From Canna indica (taxonomy: Eukaryota > Streptophyta > Magnoliopsida > Zingiberales > Cannaceae), in NCBI GenBank assembly GCA_034359265.1, contig CP136890.1:94141501-94205500 (forward strand): DNA of 64,000 nucleotides. The letters run 5' to 3'. This document shows, piece by piece, positions 12,901 through 24,074 of this stretch. Numbering within the stretch: position 1 is the first letter of the stretch; the number at the start of each line of letters is the position of its first letter. A model generated the notes under the pieces. The model did not search any database and was not told where the DNA came from. It saw nothing but the letters and a program-made list of their open reading frames with translations. A program made the position numbers and the translations under genes.

Positions 12901-15074
12901 ATTTATTTTAATTATATCACGTCGTCTAATTTTCATCCTCTTATCAGTGATAACCTAGCTGACAATTTCGATGTTGGTAAGTACATCAATCCTTCAATTT
13001 GTTAATGTCTTGATCGTCAGTAGATTCAAAACTATCGTGAAATGTTACATCTTCATACTCTATTGATTATTTGATTCACACTACCCTATGAAACTACACT
13101 TTTTCTCACGTGCATAAAATAATCTACTTGGGTTCCGTATTTACGATTAACATTTCTTTCGATAATATATTCATCTTTATTTTGAGAACCAGCTAAACCA
13201 CATCTTACTTATACGTGAGATGACGTTTGATGCATTATTTTTAAATAATATAAATTATTTTTCAAATAGATTATTATTAAAAAAAATTATCGATAATATA
13301 AAATATAGTATTTGATATGCACAAATAATATTATGATAAAATTACTCAAATTCACATATATATATTTGATAAAACAAATACATTACCAAATAACGAGATA
13401 TACTTTTCGAAAATATCTTTTTCACAAATATATTATAAAATTATAATTATTCATATTATATATTATATTATATTATATTACATAATAAAATATATAATAT
13501 AATATAATATAATAGTATAATAATGTCAGCAAAGTAACGTGTGAGATCCAAGTAATTTAAAAATAAGATTGTTATTAATCTTGATGGATTATCTCGTACC
13601 AAACGCCTTCTAAGGTAAAAAAAATTAGACAGAACAATTGATAATAATTAAGTTGAAAAAATTTACTGTCATTAATTAAGTTCAGTTAAATACATGTGCA
13701 TGTGATATAAAAATAAAAGATATATATATATATCGAATATTGATGTACCGAATATTTTTTAGAATTATAGATACATAATCAACATTATAATGAAATTATA
13801 TATATATATAAGATTTTAAGTTCTTAATTTGCAAAATTGAACATTATAATATTGATGAATCGAATATTTTCGCAAACTAAAAAAATTATTCTCGGGTTTT
13901 TGGTGAATGATGAAACAAAAAAGTAATTCTGAACCTAATAAAGTTTAACAGTAAGGAAATCTGGTTTATCATTAATTTTTAACAAAATACATCATTTACT
14001 CAGCTGAACAAAGAATTATTTTTTAAACCGATAAAAAATTCAACATAAAAAGATCGGTGGATATTGAACAAAATCAAAAGATGAATGGCAAATTTACAAG
14101 CTCGGAGACAATTAAAAACCACATTTTGAATAAAATGACGTTACTTGCGTCGGGGCTTCCTCATCAAGGGATCGATTGTGATTCTCGGTAGTCTATTTAG
14201 GGCACATGTGGTTGACGGCGAGAGAATACTAGGCTGGGGTTAAGAATTGGGCTCCACGAGGTGACCAAAGTCAAGTGTCCTTACTGTTGTCGAAAATCAT
14301 TGCAAGGTTATTGGCGATAATAGTGGAATAAGGGTTATAAATATTGTTGTAAGGGTTTGGCAATGAGAATGATCATGATTTTTCGGCAAGTGCTTTAAAT
14401 TGATAACAAGTTAAGGGTTGAGTTTACGGATGACAAAGATATAAGCGGATATCCATAGATATTTACCCGTTTATGACGAGTATGTGAGTTAATATTCTAT
14501 CTGTGGGAATGTCGTAGGTAATTTTTTTTTCTACCCGTTTAATATATGGGGCGGGTATGAATATTATAGTACTCGTATCCGCGAATACCCACTACCCGCA
14601 AAGATATGTGTAATTACCAATGTTCCCAAGTTGACAAATATTGACATTACGAATTCATTGAACTTTGAATATATTTGGTGTTTATGCACTCTTTGTTGTA
14701 TTTTAAATTTAACGTGTTGATTTATTTTGTTTATCGTATAGTTTATGTTATTGTTGACATTTATCTTGTTATTGTGAGTTTGAATTTCAATAAAATATTT
14801 TAATTTATATTTTTCAATATTTCATGAATACTCACAAATATCCATGGGGGTTCATTCTCCCGTGGTGAGTATCCATTTTCGATACCCATAGAGAATTAAA
14901 TTGATATGATCATATGAGTAGGCACCCCCCGTATCCACCTTGTCTCGTTGATATCCCTAGTTAAGTTAAACCATTAAATGATGTAATAGGTAAATATTGA
15001 TTTTTTATCGTAAAACATTGGCCACATCAGCTAAGGGGCACATTGAAACTGAAGGAGGACACAATAAAATTTAC
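12394..15074. other. AT-rich intergenic region upstream of BUD13
   Basis: The first 250 bp are moderately GC-rich and probably hold the BUD13 promoter and leader. The rest is AT-rich. It contains an ATT repeat near 12760-12781, two TA tracts near 12831-12842 and 12867-12898 flanked by a direct repeat of a TTTATTTTAATTATATCACG word, and TA-rich palindromes near 13450-13515. From about 14420 to 14960 the sequence is full of variants of GGGTATCCGC and GGATATC and ends with TTGATATCCCTAG, suggesting another old DNA transposon, but no clean inverted termini were found. Confidence 0.5.
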
Positions 15075-16143
15075 GGGAAAAGGTATAAAAATGCTCATAA
15101 TATTTTCTCACGTGTACTAAAAATGTCCATAATATTTTTTGAGATCAAAAATACCTCTTACGTTATGGAATTGGGTACAAAAATATCTTCATAGGTAAAC
15201 GACGTTAATTGATAGATAATAGAGCTGACGTGATTGATGACGGGTACTGATGACGTGGATATGTGGTGCGCATGCAGGCTAAGACATTTTCTCCCAAGTA
15301 CTAAAATGTCTCTGACGTTTTCTCACGAGTACTAAAATGTCTCTAATGTTTCCTCACGGGTATTAAAATACTCATAACATTTTCTCACAAGTACTAAAAT
15401 GCTCCTAACTTTTATTTTGGAGCTAAAATACCCATGAGATTATTAAAAATGATAAAAAAGTGACACCAAGCTAACTTCTGTTAAGCGAGACTAAACGAAA
15501 ATATCGTGGATGTTGATAGAGATGTTGACTTTACACGTGATACACATGTAGAGAGCAACTTGCCACGCAACCGTAGGGGTGAGCAAAAAAATTAAAAATT
15601 CGATTAATCAAAAAATCGATTTGAAACCAAACCAAATTTTTTGATTAACCAATTTGATGGTTTCAATTTTAGTTTTTATTTTCTAAATTTTTAGTTTTCG
15701 ATTTCAGTTTCGATTTCGATTTCTTATGTGTCGCTTACGTGACAAGTTGCTCTCTTTATGTGAGCCATGTGTAAAGTCAATATCTTTGTTAGCATCCATA
15801 ATATTTCTTTTAAGTCTCACCTAATAAAAGTTAGTACGGTGTCATTTTTATACTATTTTCAATAACCTCATATGTATTTTAGCTCCAAAACAAGCGTTAG
15901 AAATATTTTAATACAAGTGAGAAAACGTCAAGGGCATCTTAGTACCCGTGAGAAAATGTCTTGACCTGCATGCGCGCCACATATCCACGTCAGCTCTGTT
16001 ATCTATCAATTAACGTCGTTTATCTATATGAGCATTTTTGTACACAATTCCATAATGTAAAGGATATTTTTTATCATAAAAAAACTTTTATAGTATTTTA
16101 GTATCCGTGAGAAAATGTTAAGAATATTTTTTTACTTTTTCCC
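15075..16143. mobile_element. long palindromic (foldback) DNA element
   Basis: The two halves are inverted copies. The left arm 15075-15569 begins GGGAAAAGGTATAAAAATG and the right arm 15734-16143 ends with its near complement. Each arm carries the same internal landmarks in mirror order, including a GCATGC word, a CCACGTCA word and a TATCAATTAACGTCGTT word. The left arm also has about five degenerate copies of a 'TTTTCTCACGnGTACTAAAAT' unit. Arms of about 400-500 bp suggest a Mutator-like or foldback element. Candidate flanks share only AATTTA, so the target duplication is unproven. A relative lies at 52445-52806. Confidence 0.6.
15574..15733. mobile_element. hAT-type MITE fragment inside the loop of the foldback element
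   Basis: Between the foldback arms lies TAGGGGTGAGC followed by sequence rich in TCGATT/AATCGA and AACCAAACC. This is the same terminal word as the complete hAT element at 31689-32271. Only the left terminus is present, so it is truncated or its right end was lost. Confidence 0.4.
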
Positions 16144-17084
16144 AATTTAAAACTATCAAGGATGAGGTATTTTTTTAGACTATTTACATGAGTGTATTTA
16201 TATTTTCCCCATTATTTAAAGTAATTTAATTTAATAAGGATAATAATTAATTTGATCTAAGCGGTTACAATTATATTATGACTATGGTCAATTTAAAGAG
16301 AATTATATTTAAATAATCTAATTTAATATATTTATATAATATTTAATTTAATTTGATCAAGTAGAATTACATAGGAATTTAATTAATGAATCCCACTGAA
16401 AAAATAATCATATAAATCTAGGATCAAAGTTCTATAAATTCAAAGTGATTAGTTTAATTTAATATTTTAATGAAGTTGAAGTATCAGTACCAATGAGGCT
16501 ATATTCCTATAGCTGCTCTATCCAAATCAGTCATGATTCTATTTTATTTTCACATTAATTTTAACCCAAAAATAGTTTTTCTTTGCAAAAATAAAAAACT
16601 ACGAAGAAAATTAGGACCAACATAATACCGTACAATAATGTTTTAGAGTTCGGATGATTAGACTTGAGACCAAACATGCGAAACTCTATTAAGATGAGCA
16701 TAGTTTGTAGTCTAATGAGCCGTTTGATTATATTATTTATATATAATATACAATAATATTTAATATTAATATTTAAGGATGTTCTTTTCAAATAAGCTAT
16801 TTATTGTCATGATATCAGTTTTTTAAAAATTAATGTAATATGATAGTAAGTTACGTGTTGTCATGATAAGAATGTAAAATATTTTCCTATTTTTGCATTT
16901 GCAATTTAATTGTAAATAACAGCTATATAATTAACTATATAATTTTAGTATATTTTTAGAAATGTTACGTTTATATTTGACAAGCCATTATGACGCAAGA
17001 TCCTGCTTTTGTTTGTGAGCAATTAGAGAGATAGATTGATAGGCAGCTAATGTGGTCATAGCAGTAAAGCTTGACCATCTTTTT
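16144..17084. other. AT-rich intergenic DNA, no feature recognised
   Basis: Only low-complexity A+T sequence with short repeats of the TAATTTAATTT type is seen. The short open frames here have no recognisable domain. Confidence 0.6.
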
Positions 17085-17319
17085 AGAAAAAATTAATATA
17101 TATTTTTTGAATTATTCAATTTTTAATAATAAATTTAACCCATATTTTTATTTATAATTAATTTATACTTAAATTTTTATATTGATATCAATTATATACT
17201 CTCGTCAATTGGATATTAAAATAATTATTATATATTAACGTGGACGGCATAATTAGCATAAATAAATAATTTTTTATTTTAAATTATTTCGTCATCAAAT
17301 GATCCGCGTGAGCAAGATC

Positions 17320-17400
<81 letters not shown>

Positions 17401-17680
17401 TCTTCAATACCACGTCAATCATAATTAGAAAAATATTTTTTTAAATTGATTTTACTGACATGAATCATTTAATGATGAGATGATTTTAAATAAAATATTA
17501 AATTATTTATGTTGACTGTGCAGTCCACGTCAGTATATAATAACTACTTTAATATCCAACTGACGAGAGTATATAATTGATATCAAAATAAAAATTCGAA
17601 TATAATTTAATTATAAATAAAAGTATTAGCTAAATTTATTAAAAATTTAATAGTTTAAAATATTTTTATTAATTTTTTCT
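17085..17680. mobile_element. palindromic MITE with a TA microsatellite in its centre
   Basis: The left end AGAAAAAATTAATA and the right end, its inverted copy, open arms of about 200 bp that match in mirror order. For example, a GATATCAATTATATACTCTCGTC word near 17182 reappears inverted near 17560, and a TGGATATTAAAATAATTATTATATA word also pairs. The centre holds a long TA tract. The ends abut T-rich DNA, so a target-site duplication cannot be read. Confidence 0.55.
17323..17396. repeat. (TA)n microsatellite, about 37 units
   Basis: An uninterrupted alternating TA tract of about 74 bp lies at the dyad of the palindromic element at 17085-17680, so it would form the tip of a very large hairpin. 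Confidence 0.95.
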
Positions 17681-17783
17681 TTTTTTCATGGGAGATTGAT
17701 CGATGCCCCGCTCATATACTAATGGCTCCCTAGATACACACATGAATTGTTCCTAAAAAGATCTTATGTTATGGAAAAAAAAT

Positions 17784-18228
17784 TATTATAGAGTCCGACT
17801 TCATAGAAAAACTTTAGGATAAATTTCACTTACCTCTTATGAGGTTTAGTGAAATTACACTGACCTCTCTTCTATTTGTAATTTTATCTTGTAACTCCCT
17901 TGAGTTTTGTAAAAAATTACACAAATCTCTCCTATAACGAAATAAAATTACACAAATCTCCCCTGAGTTTTATAAAATATTACACAAACTTCTCCTAAAA
18001 AAATTACTCAGGGAAGGTAATTATAATTTGGACAAATAAAAAAAAAATCAGTGTAATTTTACTAAACCTCAGAGAAGGTCAATGTAATTTATCCAAAATT
18101 TTATGGAGCCGAGCTCCGAAGATGAAACACGAATCTTAAAGTAAAGTAAAAAATTGCTTTGAGATTCGTGTTTCACTATCGGAGCTTGGCTCCATAAAAA
18201 TTCTCTATGAAATCGGGCACTATAATAG
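17784..18228. mobile_element. palindromic element split by a later MITE insertion
   Basis: The right arm 18160-18228 read in reverse begins near CTATTATAGTGCCCGATTTC and continues into a GGAGCC-AAGCTCCG-ATAGTG-AAACACGAATCT series. The left arm shows the same series but in two pieces: 17784-17816 (with AGAGTCCGACTTCATAG) and 18095-18140 (GGAGCCGAGCTCCG onward). The gap is exactly occupied by the MITE at 17817-18094. Without that MITE the element would be a hairpin with arms near 75 bp and a loop near 20 bp. Confidence 0.6.
17817..18094. mobile_element. MULE-type MITE, copy 1
   Basis: A 278-bp element with inverted ends (GGATAAATTT... and ...AATTTATCC). The flanking 9-mers AAAACTTTA (17808-17816) and AAAATTTTA (18095-18103) differ at one base, and joining them rebuilds the uninterrupted arm of the surrounding palindrome. 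Nine-base duplications are characteristic of Mutator-like transposition. The subterminal sequence contains repeated 'AAATTACACAnACCTCT' motifs. Confidence 0.65.
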
Positions 18229-19671
18229 TTTTCTTCTATATTATGTGGGCACTGATGTCAGCTACCAAGTAGATGACACAACCAATGACAATGTCAAGAG
18301 AGCAAGGATTTTGAAGTTAACCTTGGTAGGGCACACAGTCCATATTTGGATGTTTCTTGGGCCGTTTAATTTGGTTGCTAACCAAGATTGAATCCACGTG
18401 ATGTTTTTTCTTGAATTGATGTCTCGTTGCATGATATGTATTTCATGATTATTGTGTATTTTCAATTTTACTTGATATGTTTTTTTTAAAAACTTTTCTT
18501 GCTCTTTTTATATGGTACTAAAGTAAACGATTGATTGCATCCAATATCAGGGCATGTCATGCCTTTAGGTTTCAAAATTGCACTCTCAAATCTCATAGCT
18601 CCATTTTTGTTTTCTCCTTCTCAAAATTGAATTTATTTAATTGGTGTCTTGGTGAACCTAATTAGAAATTGATCAAATTTGATCGTACCCATGAAATGGA
18701 TGACACCCAATTAGCAAGTCAGTGTTTTTGACTAGGGGTGGAAACAAGTCGGACAGACTTTTATCTTATTAGGTTTGACCTATATAGTAATAAATTGGTC
18801 TGAGCCTGATTTGTGACCTATTATAAAATTTTTTTTGACATATGTTTGACCCGTTCATTAGTCTGATGTGACATGTGGTCTGTTTATAAAATTTGTAATT
18901 TAAAATATTTCATATAGGCCAACAGATCAAAATATTAAATATGCCAAAAATTAGGCTTTTATCCATGATCAGACATTGCATATATAACCGGTTGGATACA
19001 TGTTAGTGTACTGGCAAGGTGGTTGGCAATAAGTAAATTAGCTAAGGTATGCGAGTTCAAATCCCAAATTTAATATTTTAGTCAATTATATAATATTATA
19101 TATGCACATCACTTTAACATGCTCAGGCCAACATGTCGGACTCAATAAATTTTAGATTGAGTTTGTACCTAATTTGATAAGAAAAAATAAGTTTTGAAGT
19201 ATGTCTGAATCTTGTTTTATTTTTAAATAGATGAGACCAAATATAATTCAGGTCATAGATTTTTGACAGATCGTCTTACCTATTTTCATCATTATTTGTT
19301 AATTTTACCCGTTTGAGTGAAAGTAAATATAATAAACATGAATTGCACTGAATTTGGATGTATATCCTATGTTTTACAAAATTTTGTAGTAAACTTAAAA
19401 AGTGTTGCAGCCTCTAGTTCTTACTTCTTAGGACTTGGCTTCACCTTTACTTTGACATCATAGTTCTCGAGATTTGGCTTCACCATCTAATTAATACTAC
19501 TATTAACTATTATAAATTTTTGTTACACATTCAAATTAACTATTGAATTTTGTTGGTTAACTATTTTTTTCCTTTTTCCTTTTTTATTATTTACTAATAG
19601 TTAACAATACTATTAAGTTTTATATATTACAATTTAGATAATTTGATCTTTTATTTTTTGTAACTTTGTAA

Positions 19672-19710
<39 letters not shown>

Positions 19711-19726
19711 AAGTACAAATAAATTA
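18229..19726. other. AT-rich intergenic DNA with a probable hAT-like MITE at about 18733-19291
   Basis: At 18733 a TAGGGGTGGAAAC start is followed by repeated GACCCG/GGCC(T)GA-type words; the opposite end near 19275-19291 is a degenerate inverted copy (CCTATTTTCATCATTA). Inside, near 19010-19070, lies a tRNA-promoter-like pair, GGCAAGGTGGTTGGCAA and GAGTTCAAATCC. No clear 8-bp target duplication was found. A TA tract occupies 19678-19708. The remainder shows nothing recognisable. Confidence 0.4.
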
Positions 19727-20246
19727 GGATAAATTACACAGATCTCTCATCTATTTATAATTTTGTCTTGTGATATTTCTGAATTTTTTAAAAAATTACA
19801 CAGACCTCTCATACTAATGAAAATTGTTAGTGAAAGATTTATCATGTGCACAACACATTCTTACTAATGATATTTTTAAAATATTTATGACTTAATTATT
19901 TTAAATGATAAAAATACTCTTATGTTACTTAACTCTTATTTTCTTATAGTTCTACTCCATGAGTGTTTAATAATTTAATTTTCACATTCAACTAACATTA
20001 ATCTCGTGAAAAATATTAAGTAAAAAAATAATTTCTCTGAAATTTTTTATTTTTATAATATTTGTTTAATTATTTTATGCATGTATTTTAATAATTTTTT
20101 AACAAGAAACATAAGAGAGAAATCACATTACTAACAGGTTTTGTTTAACACCGTTAGCTACAAGAGAGGTAAGTGTCACCTGGACAAATAAAAAGAAAAT
20201 TAATATAATTTTACTAATCATCGGAAAAGATCAATATAATTTACCC
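19727..20246. mobile_element. MULE-type MITE, copy 2
   Basis: A 520-bp relative of the element at 17817, starting GGATAAATTACACAGATCTC and ending ...AATATAATTTACCC. The flanking 9-mers are AATAAATTA (19718-19726) and AACAAATTA (20247-20255), eight of nine identical. It shares the ATTACACAGACCTCTC motif and the GGACAAATAAAAA stretch near the right end with copy 1, but has a longer, unrelated centre. Confidence 0.62.
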
Positions 20247-20804
20247 AACAAATTAAGAGTTCGGGTGCACACTTTCCGTGCTAAAGAGCTCCCCATTGAG
20301 AGTTTTATCGTTTTTTTTTTTTTTTTTTTTTTCTTTAATTCAATCTACTCCTTATAATTTTTGAAAGATGTATAGCTAATTTGCTTACATTTGCGGTAGT
20401 AGTGAGAGCTGGAGTGACCCTCAGTTATTTATTTATTATATTTTTTTTCAACATTGATAGCCCTTAGTGGAGAGCTGAGTTCTCTATTTTTTTTAAAAAA
20501 AAATTGTAGTTCCTTGAATTTATAGTGTTATATATATATATTCAATAAATTATAACAAAATTTATTTTACATTTATTAAAAAAAAAATTTAGAAAATGAT
20601 CTATCTTTTAATTTTTTTTAATTACTTTTTATATTTCTATATCAGTATTTTTATTTTCTATCATTATTTATTTTATAAGTTATATATATTTATTATAGGT
20701 TATATATTATTTTAGTAGAATTTTCACTTTATTTTCTATTTAATTTTGTAGTATCAACTTATACTATCTGGTCTCAACTTTTGCGAATCTTTTAATTTTA
20801 TAGA
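20247..20804. other. AT-rich intergenic DNA, no gene recognised
   Basis: Contains a run of about 22 T near 20310, TA tracts and poly-A/T; no open frame with recognisable content. Confidence 0.6.
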
Positions 20805-21251
20805 GTTAGACGAGAATGATCTCAACTTTGCAGAACTAGACGAAAATGATCTCAACTTTTGCGAATTTTTTAGTTTTGGCTAATCTTTTAATTGGTCTCA
20901 ATTGTATATAAGAACTTTTGAATTGATTTCAATAATAGCCTCATGTTTGTACTAGACGAAAATGATCTCAACTTTTGCGAATTTTTTAATTTTGGTCAAT
21001 CCTTTAATTGGTCTCAATTGTATATAAGAACTTTCGAATTGATTTCAATAATAGTCTCATGTTTGTGAACCATGAGTAAGACCGTTATTTCGCTGATGTG
21101 GTGATCCAGAAATAATTTAAAAAATCACACTCTCCACGTCGGCTCGATAAATATTGCTTTTTAATATTAACTCGGGTCCCACCCCTCACTCACTCACACT
21201 CTCTCTCTCCACTTCTTCTTCCCTACCACCCTCCATCTCTCTCTTCGCCAT

Positions 21252-21530
21252 CTACGATAACTCCAAGAACCCCATCAGCCGCCTCCTCCTCCCTCCACCG
21301 ATGCTGTCGCCACCACCAGCATCCACGATCTCCCGGAGGGTATTATAGACGAGGGAGTTGACCATGTCGAGGCCACCGTCGACGAGGGTGCCGACCAGGC
21401 CGCCTGTCCTGGTTGCTGAGCTCATCCAGGAATGGAGGTTCCCGATGCCGATGGTGGAGAGGGTACTGGAGGCTTGGGAGGAGGAGAGAATCCACGTGAG
21501 CTCGTCGGAGGAGAGGTCACTCCATACTGG
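21252..21530 (-). pseudogene. captured pectin methylesterase pro-region fragment, left arm
   Basis: The minus strand reads SSDELTWILSSSQASSTL, then LHSWMSSA, and then GLVGTLVDGGLDMVNSLVYN, ending in a stop just after LMGFLELS. This resembles the end of the PMEI-type pro-region of type I pectin methylesterases, whose usual pattern is D(L/V)-x-(T/S)W(L/M)SAALT-x-(Q/D)-TC followed by a helix such as GL-x-x-x-V-x-L. The NQDTC block is lost here and the catalytic esterase domain is absent. Confidence 0.55.
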
Positions 21531-21831
21531 TACCCTCTCCTCTGACTGCTCCCTACTCCCTACTCGAAGAGAAATGAAGACGGAGGACAAAACTATATAT
21601 ATATAGGATTGAGTCCTGAAACAAAAAGCATGATTCGCCGCATCGATGACCAAATTATTAGCAGTGGACCGGGTATATGTCTCGATTTCATCTAACACTG
21701 TGTGCAAACGAAAATGATTAGTGTTAAGTATGGGCGGCCGAGTGCTTGACGATTCTCACTGGGTACGCGGGTAAGTGGAACCGAAGAAGAAGCCAAAAAG
21801 GTGGAGAGAAATAAAAGTTGTGAAACTTGAG

Positions 21832-21908
21832 AAGCTCTCAAGCCTCAAGGCGTACTGAACTCGATTCATAGTACACAGAGGGAATATTAACTTGAGGCTT
21901 GAGAGCTT
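21832..21908. repeat. hairpin with 18-bp perfect arms in the Pack-MULE-like centre
   Basis: AAGCTCTCAAGCCTCAAG at 21832-21849 is the exact reverse complement of 21891-21908, separated by 41 bases. Confidence 0.85.
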
Positions 21909-22795
21909 AACTTTTATGAACTTATGTTTTGACTAGATACATACTACTGAAACTTTGATAGTCATTAAGGTTACAGATTCTTAGATGGTTGCAATTGCAC
22001 TCCATTATCAGCTACTTCATAAAACTTACTGTCTTCCTGAAACTAACAAATTAAAGGGAGTAGAGACGTTATTTTAAGATGTACTCAATATTTTAACGCA
22101 ACTATCATACGCTACGAATACTACAAAGAACTTCTAAAAGTTCACATGCTATTGAGAATATATCATCAGGAAGAATAGAGGAATTCTTCCTTGAGCAGAC
22201 ACTTGGCGAAAGAGGTTCGGTGCCACCTCTCTCTTCTCCCACTCATCCCCTGCTCTGTTTTACGCAAGAAGGCAGAAATCCTTGACGTCAAATTAGGTAG
22301 GAAGAAGAAGTATCTCATACCTGCATCTTTGAACAAAACAAAAAGAAACAAAGGATAAGTCTCGCGATCAGATCTGAAGTTCTGCATAGAGGTTTGGAAT
22401 CTTCCCCATATGATGGGTGGTCAAGTATGAAGTGTTCTATGTTGTCTTGAGACTCTTCCTTATGTAACGTTTCTTGCTAGTTTCAAATGGTGTGCAAGAC
22501 GGAGAGATGTTATAATTAATTCTTATTATGGAGTTGAAATCTTTTGTAATCCAGAAAGCGTGTATCAGTTACTTAGGATATGAGGATATATATAATATAC
22601 ATAATTGGAAAAGTAGGGGGAAACAGGTGAAATGATTTTAGTTTATGTGTGAAATAAATGATTTTTCGAAGGAGTGATTTATTTTACATGAGAGAGCATT
22701 CTGACGTTGGTATGCAGATATCCGACCAGCTCACCTGGACAGGCGGAGAAGAGGCGAAAGAGAGTGTTTATATCTATTGGAGGCTGCATGCAGTC

Positions 22796-23094
22796 TGTAG
22801 TGACCCCTCCTCCGACGAGCTCACCTGGACTCTCTCCTCCTCCCAAGCCTCCAGTATGCTCTTCATTGTTGGCACTGGGAACCACCGGTCCGACCTCCGC
22901 TCTTGGATGAGCGTCGCGCTCGGCAACCAAGACACCTGCTCGACGGCACGGGCGCCGACCTGGTTGGCACCCTTGTCGCTGGTGGCCTCGACATGGTCAA
23001 ATCCCTCGTCTACAATGCCCTTCGGGAGATCGTGGCCGCTGGCGGCAACGGAGGGAGGACGAGGAGGCTGATGGGGTTCCCGGAGTTACCGTAG
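22796..23094 (+). pseudogene. captured pectin methylesterase pro-region fragment, right arm
   Basis: The plus strand reads SSDELTWTLSSSQASS, LRSWMSVALGNQDTC and, after a one-base loss at the Cys codon region (about 22938), LDGTGADLVGTLVAGGLDM and LMGFPELP before a stop. The WMSVALGNQDTCLDG series is the strongest evidence for a type I pectin methylesterase pro-region. It is the mirror copy of 21252-21530 and preserves more of the ancestral gene. The frameshift and the missing catalytic domain make it non-coding for an enzyme. Confidence 0.6.
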
Positions 23095-23448
23095 ACGGCG
23101 AATAGAGATGGACGGTAGTAGGGAAGAAGAAGGGGAGAGAGAGTGATTGAGTGAGGGGTGGGACCCGGGTTAATATTAAAAGGAATGTGTATCGAGCTTG
23201 CGTGGCGAGTGATATTTTTTAAATAATTTATGGATCGTCATGTCAGCAAAATAATGACCATACTCACGGTTCACAGACGAGAGGTTATTATTGAAACCAA
23301 TTCGAAAGTTCTTATATACAATTGAGACCAATCAAAAGATTGACCAAAATCGAAAAATTCACAAAAGTTGAGGCCATTTTCGTCTAATAACCATTTTATC
23401 ATACTTTTGTAGTATCAAACATCCTTCATCATGCACTATATACATACT

Positions 23449-24017
23449 GTTGGCCCAAGGGTTCCCCTTTGGCTTCGATATCTATTTTGATAATAACAAA
23501 TATGTATTTAATATATGTGTGAAGTTTTGAGTTCAGGTTGAGGTTACGATACACATGCGAACTTCGCTCGGAGAAATGCAAAAATCGTCAAAAAAGGCTC
23601 GAATGTAGATTAAGTAGAATTCGTACGTAGATTATCAAATAGATTCTATGTAATATATCGCTAGGTTCTCATCCCAAGCCTATTTATAAAGTTATCCAAG
23701 TCAAAACTTGTAACAGAACCCATAGAAATGCGTGTAATAAAACAAAAGTAAAAAACAGCCTCATCCCAGGTTCGGTCGACCCTGGTGTGGGTATTCACTC
23801 AACACATTCTTGGTTGGCCGAACCACTATAATCTCTTGTGTTTGCATTGCCTTATTTGATTATTTATAATTGTGTTTCATACTTGCTAACGAACATCATT
23901 TAGTCGCACTTACTTTCGGTTGAAGTTGGAATTGATTTAAAAGAAATTGAAGTAGAAGTAAAAAGTTATCCAACACTATTCAACCCCCCTTCTAGTGTGG
24001 GTATTCACTCAACACAT
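23449..24017 (+). mobile_element. probable copia-type LTR fragment
   Basis: The stretch begins TGTTGGCCCAAGGG followed by TTTGATAATAACAAA, a common start of plant copia LTRs, and ends near TTCAACCCCCCTTCTAGTG, a word typical of the 3' part of such LTRs. No primer-binding site or partner LTR was found, so it is a solo or broken LTR. A 23-bp word occurs twice, at 23785-23807 and 23995-24017. Confidence 0.4.
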
Positions 24018-24074
24018 ACACGACGCTCCTCAGATACCATATATTCTATTTTACATCAAAAAGAGAAAAAAAAC

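Larger units (their letters stand above)
20805..23390. mobile_element. Pack-MULE-like element with about 0.5-kb inverted arms carrying pectinesterase gene fragments
   Basis: The left arm (about 20951-21530) and right arm (about 22800-23390) are inverted copies. Both end with a TTAGACGAAAATG-type word next to CTCAACTTTTG, and both contain TTCAATAATAG, a GGGTCCCACCCCTCACTCA-type stretch and a pectinesterase-derived segment. The left terminus is repeated, with near copies starting at about 20805, 20835 and 20951, so the outer limit on that side is uncertain. The 1.2-kb centre has no transposase frame. Long inverted repeats plus captured host gene pieces are the definition of Pack-MULEs; the 9-bp target duplication was not resolved. 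Confidence 0.6.

Noticed and set aside
21252..21707. Intact gene for a 151-residue protein on the minus strand
   Set aside because: The frame is a chimera of Pack-MULE centre and a pectinesterase fragment that lacks the catalytic domain, with a broken mirror copy nearby.
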